Shown piece by piece: positions 56,601 to 64,000 of a stretch of DNA of 64,000 nucleotides. Each line of letters starts with the position of its first letter. Within the stretch, counting starts at the first letter, position 1. The stretch comes from Aquibium carbonis (lineage in GTDB: Bacteria; Pseudomonadota; Alphaproteobacteria; Rhizobiales; Rhizobiaceae): the NCBI RefSeq assembly GCF_003970795.1, contig NZ_RWKW01000043.1, positions 1 to 64,000 on the forward strand, in the 5' to 3' direction. Position numbers and translations under genes: made by a program. The notes beneath the pieces are model-generated. The model searched no databases. It worked only from the letters and a program-made list of their open reading frames with translations, and was not told where the DNA came from.

Positions 56601-57793
56601 TCGTCCTCGCCTGGTCGCTCGCCCTTCCGGTAGGGGCCGCGCTCTTCCAGATATTCGCCGATCGCCGCCACCTCGGCGCGCTCGCGCACGAGATAGTCGG
56701 CCACAGCGCGGCGCAGACCGGGGTGCGAAAGATAGTGGGCCGAATGGGTGACGACGGGGAGATAGCCGCGCGCCAGCTTGTGCTCGCCCTGTGCGCCGGC
56801 TTCGACGACCTTCAGCTTGCGTTCGATGGCGAAGTCGATGGCCTGATGGTAGCAGACCTCGAAATGCAGGAACGGGTGGTCCTCCACGCAGCCCCAGTTG
56901 CGCCCGAACAGCGTGTCCGCGCCGATGAAGTTGATCGCGCCGGCGATGTAGCGGCCACCGCGTTTCGCCATCACCAACAGGATGTCGTCGGCCATGCGCT
57001 CGCCGACCAGCGAGAAGAAGCGCCGGTTGAGATAGGGACGACCCCATTTGCGGCTGCCGGTGTCGACGTAGAAGCGGTGGAAATCGTCCCAGACGGACTC
57101 CGTCAACTCCTTGCCGGTGAGCCGATCGATGGTGATGCCGTTGTCGAGCGCGGCGCGGCGCTCCTTGCGCAGCGCCTTGCGCTTGCGCGAGGCGAGCGTC
57201 TCGAGGAAATCGTCATAGGAGCCGTAGCCGGCGTTGAAGAAGTGGAACTGCTGGTCGTTGCGGTGCAGGAAGCCGGCTTCCTCGAGAAGGGCGACCTCGT
57301 CCTCGGGCGCGAAGGTGACGTGGGCCGACGATACGCCGAGCCGGTCGGCCAGCATCTTCAAGCCGGCGGCGAGCGCCTGGCGCACCGCGGCGCCGTCCTG
57401 CCCGCGCGCCACGAGCAGGCGCGGTCCGGCGGCCGGCGTGAAGGGTACGGAGGTCTGGAGCTTGGGATAGTAGTCGCCGCCAGCGCGCGAGAATGCGTCG
57501 GCCCAGCCATGGTCGAAGACGTATTCACCCTGGCTGTGGGACTTGAGATAACAGGGCACCGCGCCGAGCAGCGTGCCGTCCGGCGCTTCCAGGCGGAGAT
57601 GCTGGCCCTGCCAGCCGGTGCGGGCGGCGGCGCAGCCCGCTTCCTCCAGAGAGGCGAGAAAATCCCACGAAACGAAGGGGTTGTAGGGTGTTTGCGAATC
57701 GTCGCGTGAAGCGCCCGCGAGCAGGCCCCAGTCCTGGCGCGAAAAATCCGTCAGAGACGGGACGACCCGGATGACGAATTCGCCCTTGCTCAT
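56597..57793 (-). CDS. DUF482 / FemAB-like GNAT-fold protein
   Basis: 398 residues of the DUF482 (PF04339) family, often annotated peptidogalycan biosynthesis protein or GNAT acyltransferase. Family blocks: NPFVSWDFLASLEEAGC, VPCYLKSHSQGEYVFDHGW, YYPKLQTSVPFTPAAGPR, ASRKRKALRKERRAA, FNRNWG-like LFGRNWGCVEDHPFLHFEVCYYQ-type segment and EAGAQGEHKLARGYLP. Function is not proven. Part of the leftward run ridA-gdpD-DUF482-methyltransferase-DUF2256. Confidence 0.87.
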   Translation of the reverse strand: MSKGEFVIRVVPSLTDFSRQDWGLLAGASRDDSQTPYNPFVSWDFLASLEEAGCAAARTGWQGQHLRLEAPDGTLLGAVPCYLKSHSQGEYVFDHGWADAFSRAGGDYYPKLQTSVPFTPAAGPRLLVARGQDGAAVRQALAAGLKMLADRLGVSSAHVTFAPEDEVALLEEAGFLHRNDQQFHFFNAGYGSYDDFLETLASRKRKALRKERRAALDNGITIDRLTGKELTESVWDDFHRFYVDTGSRKWGRPYLNRRFFSLVGERMADDILLVMAKRGGRYIAGAINFIGADTLFGRNWGCVEDHPFLHFEVCYHQAIDFAIERKLKVVEAGAQGEHKLARGYLPVVTHSAHYLSHPGLRRAVADYLVRERAEVAAIGEYLEERGPYRKGERPGEDE

Positions 57794-57883
57794 CGCGCCG
57801 CCGCCCTGACCGCCTTCATGCGCACCAACATATGGTCCGTGCGCGGCGTTGCAAGTCCGCGCCTTCGCATTGCAGCATCGGAT

Positions 57884-58600
57884 TCACGCGTCGGGATCGA
57901 AGCCCTCGAAGGTCATCTGGTCGGCTTCGGCGAAGGTCTGCGCGACCTCGGCCGGCTTGCGCACCGTCCAGGTGATGACGGGCATCGAAAGCCTCTCGCG
58001 CACGAAGCGGATGAAGGGGTTCGGCAGGTCGAAGACGCCGTAGGAAACGAAGGAGATGCCGTTCCCGAGCATGGAGAAATGCGCCTCGATCTCGCTCTGC
58101 TTCTGGCCGCAGGCGGTCAGCCCGGCCGGAATGCCGGCCGCTTCGATCGGGAACCGGCGGACGAGCCAGTGGTCGAAGGACATGATGGCTGCCGGGCCGG
58201 GGTAGGCGCGCAGCAGCGCGGCCACCTTCGCCACCAGACCCTCGTCGTGGCCGGGAATGCCCTTGAGCTCGATGACCAGCGGCACGCGGCCGGCGACGCG
58301 CTCGAGCATGGCCGCCAGGGTAGGGGCGTGGTCGGCGGTGCCGCCGATCGACAGGGCGCCCATCTCGGCCGCCGTGCGCTGCCAGACGAAGCCGTCGCGG
58401 CCGGCGAGCCGCAGGAGATCGTCGTCGTGAAAGACGACCGGCACGCCGTCCGCGGTCAGGTGCACGTCGCACTCGATGGCGAAGTTCTTCGCCATCGCGG
58501 CGTCGAAGGCCGAGAGCGTGTTTTCCCACCGGGACTTGTTCAGGTCGTGATAGCCGCGATGGGCGATCGGCCGGGCGGTCAGCCAGGAGAGGTCGGTCAT
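57884..58600 (-). CDS. Glycerophosphodiester phosphodiesterase
   Basis: 238-residue TIM-barrel enzyme releasing glycerol-3-phosphate from deacylated phospholipids. IAHRGYHDLNKSRWENTLSAF carries the catalytic His and Glu/Asn of the GDPD signature; IECDVHLTADGVPVVFHDDDL the second His and acidic residues. No signal peptide, so cytosolic UgpQ-like. GGAAG lies six bases before the ATG at 58600. It ends 90 bases before the DUF482 gene. Confidence 0.93.
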   Translation of the reverse strand: MTDLSWLTARPIAHRGYHDLNKSRWENTLSAFDAAMAKNFAIECDVHLTADGVPVVFHDDDLLRLAGRDGFVWQRTAAEMGALSIGGTADHAPTLAAMLERVAGRVPLVIELKGIPGHDEGLVAKVAALLRAYPGPAAIMSFDHWLVRRFPIEAAGIPAGLTACGQKQSEIEAHFSMLGNGISFVSYGVFDLPNPFIRFVRERLSMPVITWTVRKPAEVAQTFAEADQMTFEGFDPDA

Positions 58601-58616
58601 GGGTGCTTCCGGAGGG

Positions 58617-59081
58617 TCAGGCGATTTCGAACACGGCTTCGACCTCGACCGGCGCATTCAGCGGCAGCGAGGCGACGCCGACGGCCGAGCGGGCGTGCCG
58701 GCCCTTGTCGCCGAGGGCCTCGGCAAGCAGGTCCGAAGCGCCGTTGGCCACGAGATGCTGTTCGGTGAAGTCCGGCGTGGAGGCGACGAAGACGGTGATC
58801 TTGACCAGGCGCGCGATGCTGTCGAGATCGCCCGTCGCGGCCTTGGCCTGGGCAAGCACGTTGATGGCACACAGGCGCGCGGCATCCTTGCCGGCGGCCG
58901 TGCCCAGATCGCGCCCGAGCAGGCCCGTCGCCGCAAGCTTGCCGCCTTCGAGGGGCAACTGTCCGGCTGTGAACAGGAGCTTGCCCGTCAGGCTGAACGG
59001 AACGTAGTTGGCCGCGGGCGCGGCAGCCGGCGGCAGTCGCACGCCCATTGCCAGAAGGCGGGTTTCGACCGTTTCGGTCAT
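58617..59081 (-). CDS. RidA/YjgF-family enamine/imine deaminase-like protein
   Basis: 154-residue protein of the RidA superfamily: VPFSLTGKLLFTAGQLPLEGG, CAINVLAQAKAATGDLDSI, VKITVFVASTPDFTEQHLV and the C-terminal ARSAVGVASLPLNAPVEVEAVFE. The family's catalytic Arg position is replaced here by HARSAVGV-type sequence, as in the longer YjgF subgroup, so classical 2-aminoacrylate deamination is uncertain. First gene of the leftward operon; divergent from eipB. Confidence 0.9.
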   Translation of the reverse strand: MTETVETRLLAMGVRLPPAAAPAANYVPFSLTGKLLFTAGQLPLEGGKLAATGLLGRDLGTAAGKDAARLCAINVLAQAKAATGDLDSIARLVKITVFVASTPDFTEQHLVANGASDLLAEALGDKGRHARSAVGVASLPLNAPVEVEAVFEIA

Positions 59082-59226
59082 CGGCTAGCTCCGCTTGGTC
59101 ACGTTAAGGTGGATTGCGCCGCAATCTGCAATTTTCGCCTCGCAAAGGCCATGAGTTTTTCTCTATCGTGCGACGAGCGGGCCTCTCGTGCCGCGAACGT
59201 GCCGTGTCCAATAGGGAGTTTCACCC

Positions 59227-60051
59227 ATGCGCCTCAAGCGCTTCATCGAAGTCGCGGCCGTCGGCGCGGTCTCCGTCATCGCCTCCCCGGTCCTGGCGCA
59301 GCCGGTCCTGACCCCGCATCGCGCCGTCTACGACATCGTGCTCGAGAAGGCGTCCGACCGGTCCGGCATCACTTCGATCAGTGGGCGGATGGTCTACGAG
59401 TTCGACGGTTCGGCATGCGAAGGCTACACGGTGACCTTCCGCTTCGTCTCGCAGATCGAAACCGCCGACCTGTCGCGAATCACCGACCAGCAGACGACGA
59501 CGTACGAAGGCGCGGAGGGCGAGACCTTCGACTTCGTGACGAAATCCTATGTCGACCAGCAGCTCGACCGGGAGGTCAAGGGCTCGGCCCGCCGGATGAA
59601 TGGCGCGACCATCATCGACGTCTCCAAGCCGGAAGAGGCCGAGATCCGGCTGGAGGAGACGCATTTCCCGACCCAGCACCTGGTGGAACTGATCGAGAAG
59701 GCCAAGGCCGGGGAAACCTTCTACGAAACCAGCCTGTTCGACGGCTCGGAGGATGCCGACCGCATCATGACCACCACCGTCATCATCGGCAGGCCGGAAA
59801 CGTCGCCGAAGCCGGACGAGGAATTCCCCGCCGCCAAGGCGATCGGCACGTCCACCTACTGGCCTGTGTCGGTGGCCTATTTCGACCTGTCCGACGTGGA
59901 GGGCGAGGAGGTCCCCGACTACAGGATCGACTTCAAGCTGCACGAGAACGGCATCACCCGCGACCTCGTGATGGATTACGGCGAATTCTCGATGAAGGGC
60001 AGGCTCGTCGACCTGACGATCTTCGACCGGACGCCCGACTGCCCCAACTGA
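59227..60051 (+). CDS. eipB: EipB-family (DUF1849) periplasmic cell-envelope integrity protein
   Basis: 274 residues. A signal peptide is visible at 1-24 (VAAVGAVSVIASPVLAQ with cleavage after AQ or LA). Mature protein begins with PHRAVYDIVLEKAS; GRMVYEFDGSACEGY and the C-terminal FDRTPDC supply two cysteines (C64 and C272) that form the single disulfide characteristic of EipB. In Brucella the protein is a beta-spiral periplasmic factor needed for envelope integrity. GGGAG lies before the ATG. Divergent from ridA. Confidence 0.93.
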   Translation: MRLKRFIEVAAVGAVSVIASPVLAQPVLTPHRAVYDIVLEKASDRSGITSISGRMVYEFDGSACEGYTVTFRFVSQIETADLSRITDQQTTTYEGAEGETFDFVTKSYVDQQLDREVKGSARRMNGATIIDVSKPEEAEIRLEETHFPTQHLVELIEKAKAGETFYETSLFDGSEDADRIMTTTVIIGRPETSPKPDEEFPAAKAIGTSTYWPVSVAYFDLSDVEGEEVPDYRIDFKLHENGITRDLVMDYGEFSMKGRLVDLTIFDRTPDCPN

Positions 60052-60055
60052 GCGC

Positions 60056-60337
60056 ATGACGGTCTATGTCGACAGTCCGATCTGGGTCTGGGCTGGTCGG
60101 AAATGGTGTCATCTCATGGCGGACGACGAAGCGGAACTGCATCGCTTCGCCGCGCGGCTGGGCCTGACCATGCACGTGTACCAGGGCCCGCCGCGCACCT
60201 CGGCCCCGCACTACGACATCACCGGTTTCGAGCGTGACAGGGCGCTGCGGCTCGGCGCGGTCAGCGCGACGCGGCAGGAAATCGTCGCGGTGTTCCGCCG
60301 GGTGCGGGTGAAGGGCGGCAAGCGGCCGAGACCCTGA
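60056..60337 (+). CDS. DUF4031 family protein
   Basis: 93 residues beginning MTVYVDSPIWVWAGRKWCHL, followed by ADDEAELHRFAARLGL and HYDITGFERDRALRLGA, which match DUF4031. Function unknown; the N-terminus resembles an acidic nuclease-like strand but no role is established. Starts 4 bases after eipB and probably shares its transcript. Basic C-terminus. Confidence 0.85.
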   Translation: MTVYVDSPIWVWAGRKWCHLMADDEAELHRFAARLGLTMHVYQGPPRTSAPHYDITGFERDRALRLGAVSATRQEIVAVFRRVRVKGGKRPRP

Positions 60338-60575
60338 CCAACCGGTTCTCCCGAGAGGCCGGGCGGCCGTGCCGCACCGGCGATCCGCTGGATGCGGCAA
60401 TGCCGGGAGCGTGGGGCAGCTTGCAATGGCTGCCCAAATACCTTAAGTGCGCGCTCATTCCACACACGGGCTTTGGTGTCTGTCCGGGAGAAATCCGGCT
60501 GAGACCTCCGGTGGCGTTTCCGAATGTTCGGGGCGTCGATGGTCCGTGGAGGCTTGAACCGGAAAGGAAAAGACG
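60338..60575 (+). other. Leader/promoter region of rpsB
   Basis: 238 bases without a gene. Contains TTGCAATGG and AAATACCTTAAG about 150-130 bases before rpsB, a plausible promoter area, leaving a leader of more than 100 bases. Ribosomal protein S2 genes are commonly autoregulated through such leaders; no specific fold was established by eye. Confidence 0.35.
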
Positions 60576-61337
60576 ATGGCACTGCCTGATTACAGCATGC
60601 GCCAGCTCCTCGAAGCTGGCATTCACTTCGGCCACCAGACCCACCGCTGGAACCCGAAGATGGCGCCCTACATCTTCGGCGCCCGCAACAACATCCACAT
60701 CATCGACCTGTCGCAGACGGTTCCGCTGCTGAACCAGGCGCTCAAGGTCGTGTCCGACACCGTGGCCGGCGGCGGCCGCGTGCTCTTCGTCGGCACCAAG
60801 CGGGCTGCTTCGGAAATCGTGGCGGACGCCGCGCAGCGTTCGGCGCAGTATTACGTCAACTCGCGCTGGCTCGGCGGCATGCTGACCAACTGGAAAACGA
60901 TTTCGCACTCGATCCAGCGCCTTCGCAAGCTCGACGAACTGCTGGCCGGCGAGGCACAGGGCTTCACCAAGAAGGAGCGCCTGAACCTCGAGCGCGAGCG
61001 CGAGAAGCTGGACAAGGCGCTCGGCGGCATCAAGGACATGGGCTCGACCCCGGACCTGATGTTCGTGATCGACACCAACAAGGAAGCGATCGCCATCCAG
61101 GAAGCCAAGCGTCTCGGCATCCCGGTCGTCGCGATCATCGATTCCAACTGCGATCCGGACAAGATCGACTATCCGATCCCGGGCAATGACGACGCCGCCC
61201 GCGCCATCTCGCTCTATTGCGAGCTGATCGCCAAGGCCGCGATCGACGGCATCGCGCGCCAGCAGGGCTCGCTCGGCATGGACATCGGCGCTTCCGAGGA
61301 AGCCCCGGTCGAGCCGGTGCTGGAAGGCAACGCCTGA
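60576..61337 (+). CDS. rpsB: 30S ribosomal protein S2
   Basis: 253 residues of the small ribosomal subunit. [51 protein letters not shown], and [26 protein letters not shown] are family signatures. GGAAAGGAAAAG ribosome site. Begins the conserved rpsB-tsf-pyrH-frr-uppS order. Confidence 0.99.
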   Translation: MALPDYSMRQLLEAGIHFGHQTHRWNPKMAPYIFGARNNIHIIDLSQTVPLLNQALKVVSDTVAGGGRVLFVGTKRAASEIVADAAQRSAQYYVNSRWLGGMLTNWKTISHSIQRLRKLDELLAGEAQGFTKKERLNLEREREKLDKALGGIKDMGSTPDLMFVIDTNKEAIAIQEAKRLGIPVVAIIDSNCDPDKIDYPIPGNDDAARAISLYCELIAKAAIDGIARQQGSLGMDIGASEEAPVEPVLEGNA

Positions 61338-61494
61338 GGCAAATGCCGACGGTAACATCCGCGTCGCATTGATCTGCGACGCGGTGGGGCGCGGTCCAGG
61401 ATCGCGCCCGATTCGCAAGCAAATTTGGCCGGAACGGCCGGCGCCGCCCCGAAGGCGCGCCAATGGGTCTTCCGGGATTGGACGAGAGGTTGAG

Positions 61495-62418
61495 ATGAGC
61501 ATTTCGGCTGCACAGGTCAAGGAACTCCGCGACAAGACCGGCGCGGGCATGATGGACTGCAAGACGGCGCTGAACGAGACCAATGGCGACATGGAGGCGG
61601 CGATCGACTGGCTGCGCGCCAAGGGCATCGCCAAGGCCGACAAGAAGGCCGGCCGCACGGCGGCGGAAGGCCTGATCGCGGTCAATTCCGACGCCACCAA
61701 GGGTGTTGTGGTCGAGGTGAACTCCGAGACCGACTTCGTGGCCCGCAACGAGGCCTTCCAGGACATCGTGCGCAACATCGCCCAGGTGGCCCTGACGACC
61801 GACGGTTCGGTCGAGGCGCTGGCCGCGAGCACCTATCCGGGCTCGGCCAAGAGCGTGTCGGACACGATCAAGGACGCGATCGGCACGATCGGCGAGAACA
61901 TGAACCTGCGTCGTTCGGCCATGCTGACGGTGCAGTCGGGCGCGGTTGCGACCTACATCCACAACGCCGTCACCGACGGACTCGGCAAGCTGGGCGTGCT
62001 GGTGGCCATCGAGACGACGGGCGATTCGGAAGCCGCGCGCGCCTTCGGCCGGCAGGTCGCCATGCACGTGGCGGCCACCAGCCCGATGGCGCTGACGGCC
62101 GAGCAGATCGATCCCACGGCCGTTGCCCGCGAAAAGGCGATCTTCACCGAGCAGGCACGCGAATCGGGCAAGCCCGACAACATCATCGAGAAGATGGTCG
62201 AAGGCCGCCTGCGCAAGTTCTACGAGGAGGTCGTCCTCCTCAAGCAGGCCTTCGTGATCAACCCCGACCTGACGGTCGAGGCGGCGCTGAAGGCAGCGGA
62301 GAAGGACATCGGCGCCCCGGCGACGATCACCGGCTTCGTGCGCGTCGCGCTCGGCGAAGGCGTCGAGAAGGAAGAGACGGATTTTGCCGCCGAAGTGGCT
62401 GCCGCCGTCAAGAAGTAA
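61495..62418 (+). CDS. tsf: Translation elongation factor Ts
   Basis: 307-residue guanine-nucleotide exchange factor for EF-Tu. [17 protein letters not shown], the TDFVARN core motif, and [15 protein letters not shown] are conserved. ATG at 61495 follows GAGAGGTTGAG. 157 bases after rpsB; a strong hairpin follows. Confidence 0.99.
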   Translation: MSISAAQVKELRDKTGAGMMDCKTALNETNGDMEAAIDWLRAKGIAKADKKAGRTAAEGLIAVNSDATKGVVVEVNSETDFVARNEAFQDIVRNIAQVALTTDGSVEALAASTYPGSAKSVSDTIKDAIGTIGENMNLRRSAMLTVQSGAVATYIHNAVTDGLGKLGVLVAIETTGDSEAARAFGRQVAMHVAATSPMALTAEQIDPTAVAREKAIFTEQARESGKPDNIIEKMVEGRLRKFYEEVVLLKQAFVINPDLTVEAALKAAEKDIGAPATITGFVRVALGEGVEKEETDFAAEVAAAVKK

Positions 62419-62445
62419 GTCCTGATTCCAGCGACTTGCAGGCGA

Positions 62446-62474
62446 GGGCGCCGCGTGACATCGCGGCGCCCTTC
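62446..62474 (+). terminator. Perfect hairpin between tsf and pyrH
   Basis: GGGCGCCGCG (62446-62455), loop TGACAT, CGCGGCGCCC (62462-62471): a 10-bp perfect stem followed by TTCGTGT. It could attenuate or terminate transcription ahead of pyrH, or protect the rpsB-tsf message end. Confidence 0.6.
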
Positions 62475-62514
62475 GTGTATCGCAGACCCGCCATCCGCAA
62501 CAATCGAGGTAAAG

Positions 62515-63237
62515 ATGCCCGCCAAGCCACAGTATCGCCGCGTGGTCCTCAAAGCTTCGGGCGAGGCGCTGATGGGCGGGCAGGGGTTCGGCATCGACGT
62601 CTCGGTCGTCGACCGGATCGCCTCCGACATCGCCGAGGCCCGCGCGCTGGGCGTCGAGGTCGGGGTGGTGATCGGCGGCGGCAACATCTTTCGTGGCGTG
62701 GCGGTGGCGTCCAAGGGCGGTGACCGCGTGACCGGCGACCACATGGGCATGCTGGCGACCGTGATCAATTCGCTGGCCCTGCGCACCTCGCTGTCCAAGC
62801 TCGGCGTCGAGGCCATCGTGCTGTCGGCCATCGCCATGCCGGAACTGTGCGAGAGCTTCTCGCAGCGCCAGGCAACCGCCTACATGAATGCCGGCAAGGT
62901 GGTGATCTTCGCCGGCGGAACGGGCAATCCCTTCTTCACCACCGATTCGGCCGCTGCGCTGCGCGCCGCCGAGATCGGTGCGGACGCCCTCTTCAAGGGC
63001 ACGCAGGTGGACGGCGTCTATTCGGCCGATCCGAAGAAGGATCCGACCGCCGAGCGCTTCGAACGCCTGACTCACACCGAGGTGATCGAGCGCGGACTGG
63101 CCATCATGGACACGGCCGCGATAGCGCTTGCACGCGAAAACAACATTCCGATAATCGTCTATTCGATCCACGAACAAGGCGGGTTCGGAGCGATTCTGAA
63201 GGGAGAAGGCCGCTGCACGACCGTGGCGGATGCCTGA
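62515..63237 (+). CDS. pyrH: UMP kinase (uridylate kinase)
   Basis: 240-residue hexameric kinase phosphorylating [61 protein letters not shown] and [10 protein letters not shown] are characteristic. GAGGTAAAG before the ATG at 62515. The start follows the tsf hairpin. Confidence 0.98.
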   Translation: MPAKPQYRRVVLKASGEALMGGQGFGIDVSVVDRIASDIAEARALGVEVGVVIGGGNIFRGVAVASKGGDRVTGDHMGMLATVINSLALRTSLSKLGVEAIVLSAIAMPELCESFSQRQATAYMNAGKVVIFAGGTGNPFFTTDSAAALRAAEIGADALFKGTQVDGVYSADPKKDPTAERFERLTHTEVIERGLAIMDTAAIALARENNIPIIVYSIHEQGGFGAILKGEGRCTTVADA

Positions 63238-63275
63238 GGCGTCCCCCGAACGGCGGCCGAGCATGGAGCAAGACG

Positions 63276-63836
63276 ATGAGCATCGCATACGACCTCAAGG
63301 ACCTGCAGCGCCGCATGGACGGCGCCGTGAGCGCGTTCAAGCACGACCTGGCGTCGCTGCGAACGGGACGGGCCTCTTCAAACCTGCTCGATCCGGTCAT
63401 GGTCAACGCCTACGGATCGTCGATGCCGATCAACCAGGTGGCCAACGTCACGGTGCCGGAACCGCGCATGATCGCGGTGTCCGTCTGGGACAAGCAGATG
63501 GTCGGCGCCGTGGACCGCGCCATTCGCGAATCGAACCTCGGCTTCAACCCGATCATGGACGGGACCACGCTGCGCATCCCGCTGCCCGAGCTCAATGAGC
63601 AGCGGCGCAAGGAACTGGTAAAGATTGCGCACCAGTATGCCGAGCAGGCGCGTGTCGCCACCCGCCATGTGCGGCGCGATGGCATGGATGCCCTGAAGAA
63701 GGCCGAAAAGGATGGCGACCTCGCGCAGGACGACGTTCGGATCCGGTCCGACAAGGTCCAGAAGATGACCGACGACACGATCTCCGCGATCGATTCGGCG
63801 CTTGCCGAAAAAGAGGCGGAGATCATGCAGGTCTGA
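63276..63836 (+). CDS. frr: Ribosome recycling factor
   Basis: 186 residues. [52 protein letters not shown] and the C-terminal helix [19 protein letters not shown] are conserved. Works with EF-G to split post-termination ribosomes. ATG 63276 follows a GGAGCAAGACG site. Next gene is uppS. Confidence 0.98.
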   Translation: MSIAYDLKDLQRRMDGAVSAFKHDLASLRTGRASSNLLDPVMVNAYGSSMPINQVANVTVPEPRMIAVSVWDKQMVGAVDRAIRESNLGFNPIMDGTTLRIPLPELNEQRRKELVKIAHQYAEQARVATRHVRRDGMDALKKAEKDGDLAQDDVRIRSDKVQKMTDDTISAIDSALAEKEAEIMQV

Positions 63837-63869
63837 GCGGCCGTCGACACGCCGCGCGCGAGGAACAGC

Positions 63870-64000
63870 ATGCCGAAGCCCGAGCACATCGCCTTCATCA
63901 TGGACGGAAACGGCCGTTGGGCGACGGCTCGGGGGCTGCCACGCACGGCTGGCCATCGTTCCGGCGTGGAAGCGCTGCGCCGCACCGTGCGCGCGGTGGG
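63870..64000 (+). CDS. uppS: Isoprenyl (undecaprenyl) diphosphate synthase, 5' part only
   Basis: Only the first 43 codons are in the window. [20 protein letters not shown] followed by [11 protein letters not shown] matches the catalytic Asp and diphosphate-binding region of cis-prenyltransferases. Makes the lipid carrier for peptidoglycan. AGGAACAGC precedes the ATG at 63870. Runs off the right edge. Confidence 0.93.
   Translation, partial: MPKPEHIAFIMDGNGRWATARGLPRTAGHRSGVEALRRTVRAV

Overview
The window is a dense, high-GC piece of chromosome from an alphaproteobacterium of the order Rhizobiales, most likely a Mesorhizobium/Phyllobacteriaceae-type organism. The basis is gene order rather than a search. 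It has eno-ftsB-pdhA-pdhB-pdhC-lpdA-lipA, dusB-ntrB-ntrC-ntrY-ntrX-trkA-dat-hfq-hflX, clpS-clpA, and rpsB-tsf-pyrH-frr-uppS. A lipoyl domain is fused to pyruvate dehydrogenase E1 beta, ispD and ispF are fused, EipB and HWE-type kinase genes are present, and GC-rich palindromic elements sit between and inside genes. No tRNA, rRNA, CRISPR array or transposase was recognised.

Layout. 1-2.97 kb: an RhlE-like helicase (cut by the window edge), a 37-residue membrane peptide and a 2-oxoglutarate/Fe(II)-type oxygenase. 3.0-16.0 kb: central carbon and lipoate metabolism (enolase, FtsB, the complete pyruvate dehydrogenase complex, lipoyl synthase, a COQ10-like protein). Extra genes have been slotted in here: a 91-residue membrane protein, a Uma2 nuclease, an SGNH esterase, a Phd/PIN toxin-antitoxin pair and twin GlsB-like membrane proteins. 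16.0-29.4 kb: CinA, IspDF, DusB, the NtrBC and NtrYX nitrogen two-component systems, TrkA, D-amino-acid aminotransferase, Hfq and HflX. 29.4-32.0 kb: a small restriction-modification island between hflX and mazG. Its methyltransferase is intact but its endonuclease is cut by an in-frame amber codon.

32.0-46.9 kb is the most interesting accessory region. After mazG and a MarR gene comes a nicotinamidase, divergent from an operon of molybdenum hydroxylase (FAD subunit plus fused 2Fe-2S/Mo subunit), a 6-hydroxynicotinate-reductase-like Fe-S protein, an ApbE-superfamily protein, an AA_synth (DUF1185) protein and a second MarR. Convergent to that are hydantoinase/oxoprolinase B and A genes, then a divergent ferredoxin-NADP reductase. 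Matching 14-bp GntR-like operators sit at both ends. I read this as a regulated N-heterocycle catabolic system: hydroxylate the ring, reduce it, then open the lactam with ATP. Nicotinate is the leading but unproven substrate.

46.9-60.3 kb holds an RBBP9-like hydrolase, phasin, ClpS/ClpA, an AzlCD exporter, a 264-bp perfect-armed palindrome, a HIT protein, an HWE kinase, a PHB-depolymerase-like esterase, and a leftward run RidA, GDPD, DUF482, methyltransferase, DUF2256. EipB and a DUF4031 protein follow. 60.4-64.0 kb is the translation cluster rpsB-tsf-pyrH-frr-uppS, with uppS cut by the window end.

Palindromic GC-rich elements occur at about 8.8, 13.5, 38.3-38.4, 40.9-41.0 and 52.4-52.6 kb. 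Two of these insertions are translated as part of proteins: the linker of the E2 subunit and the C-terminal tail of the ApbE-like protein.
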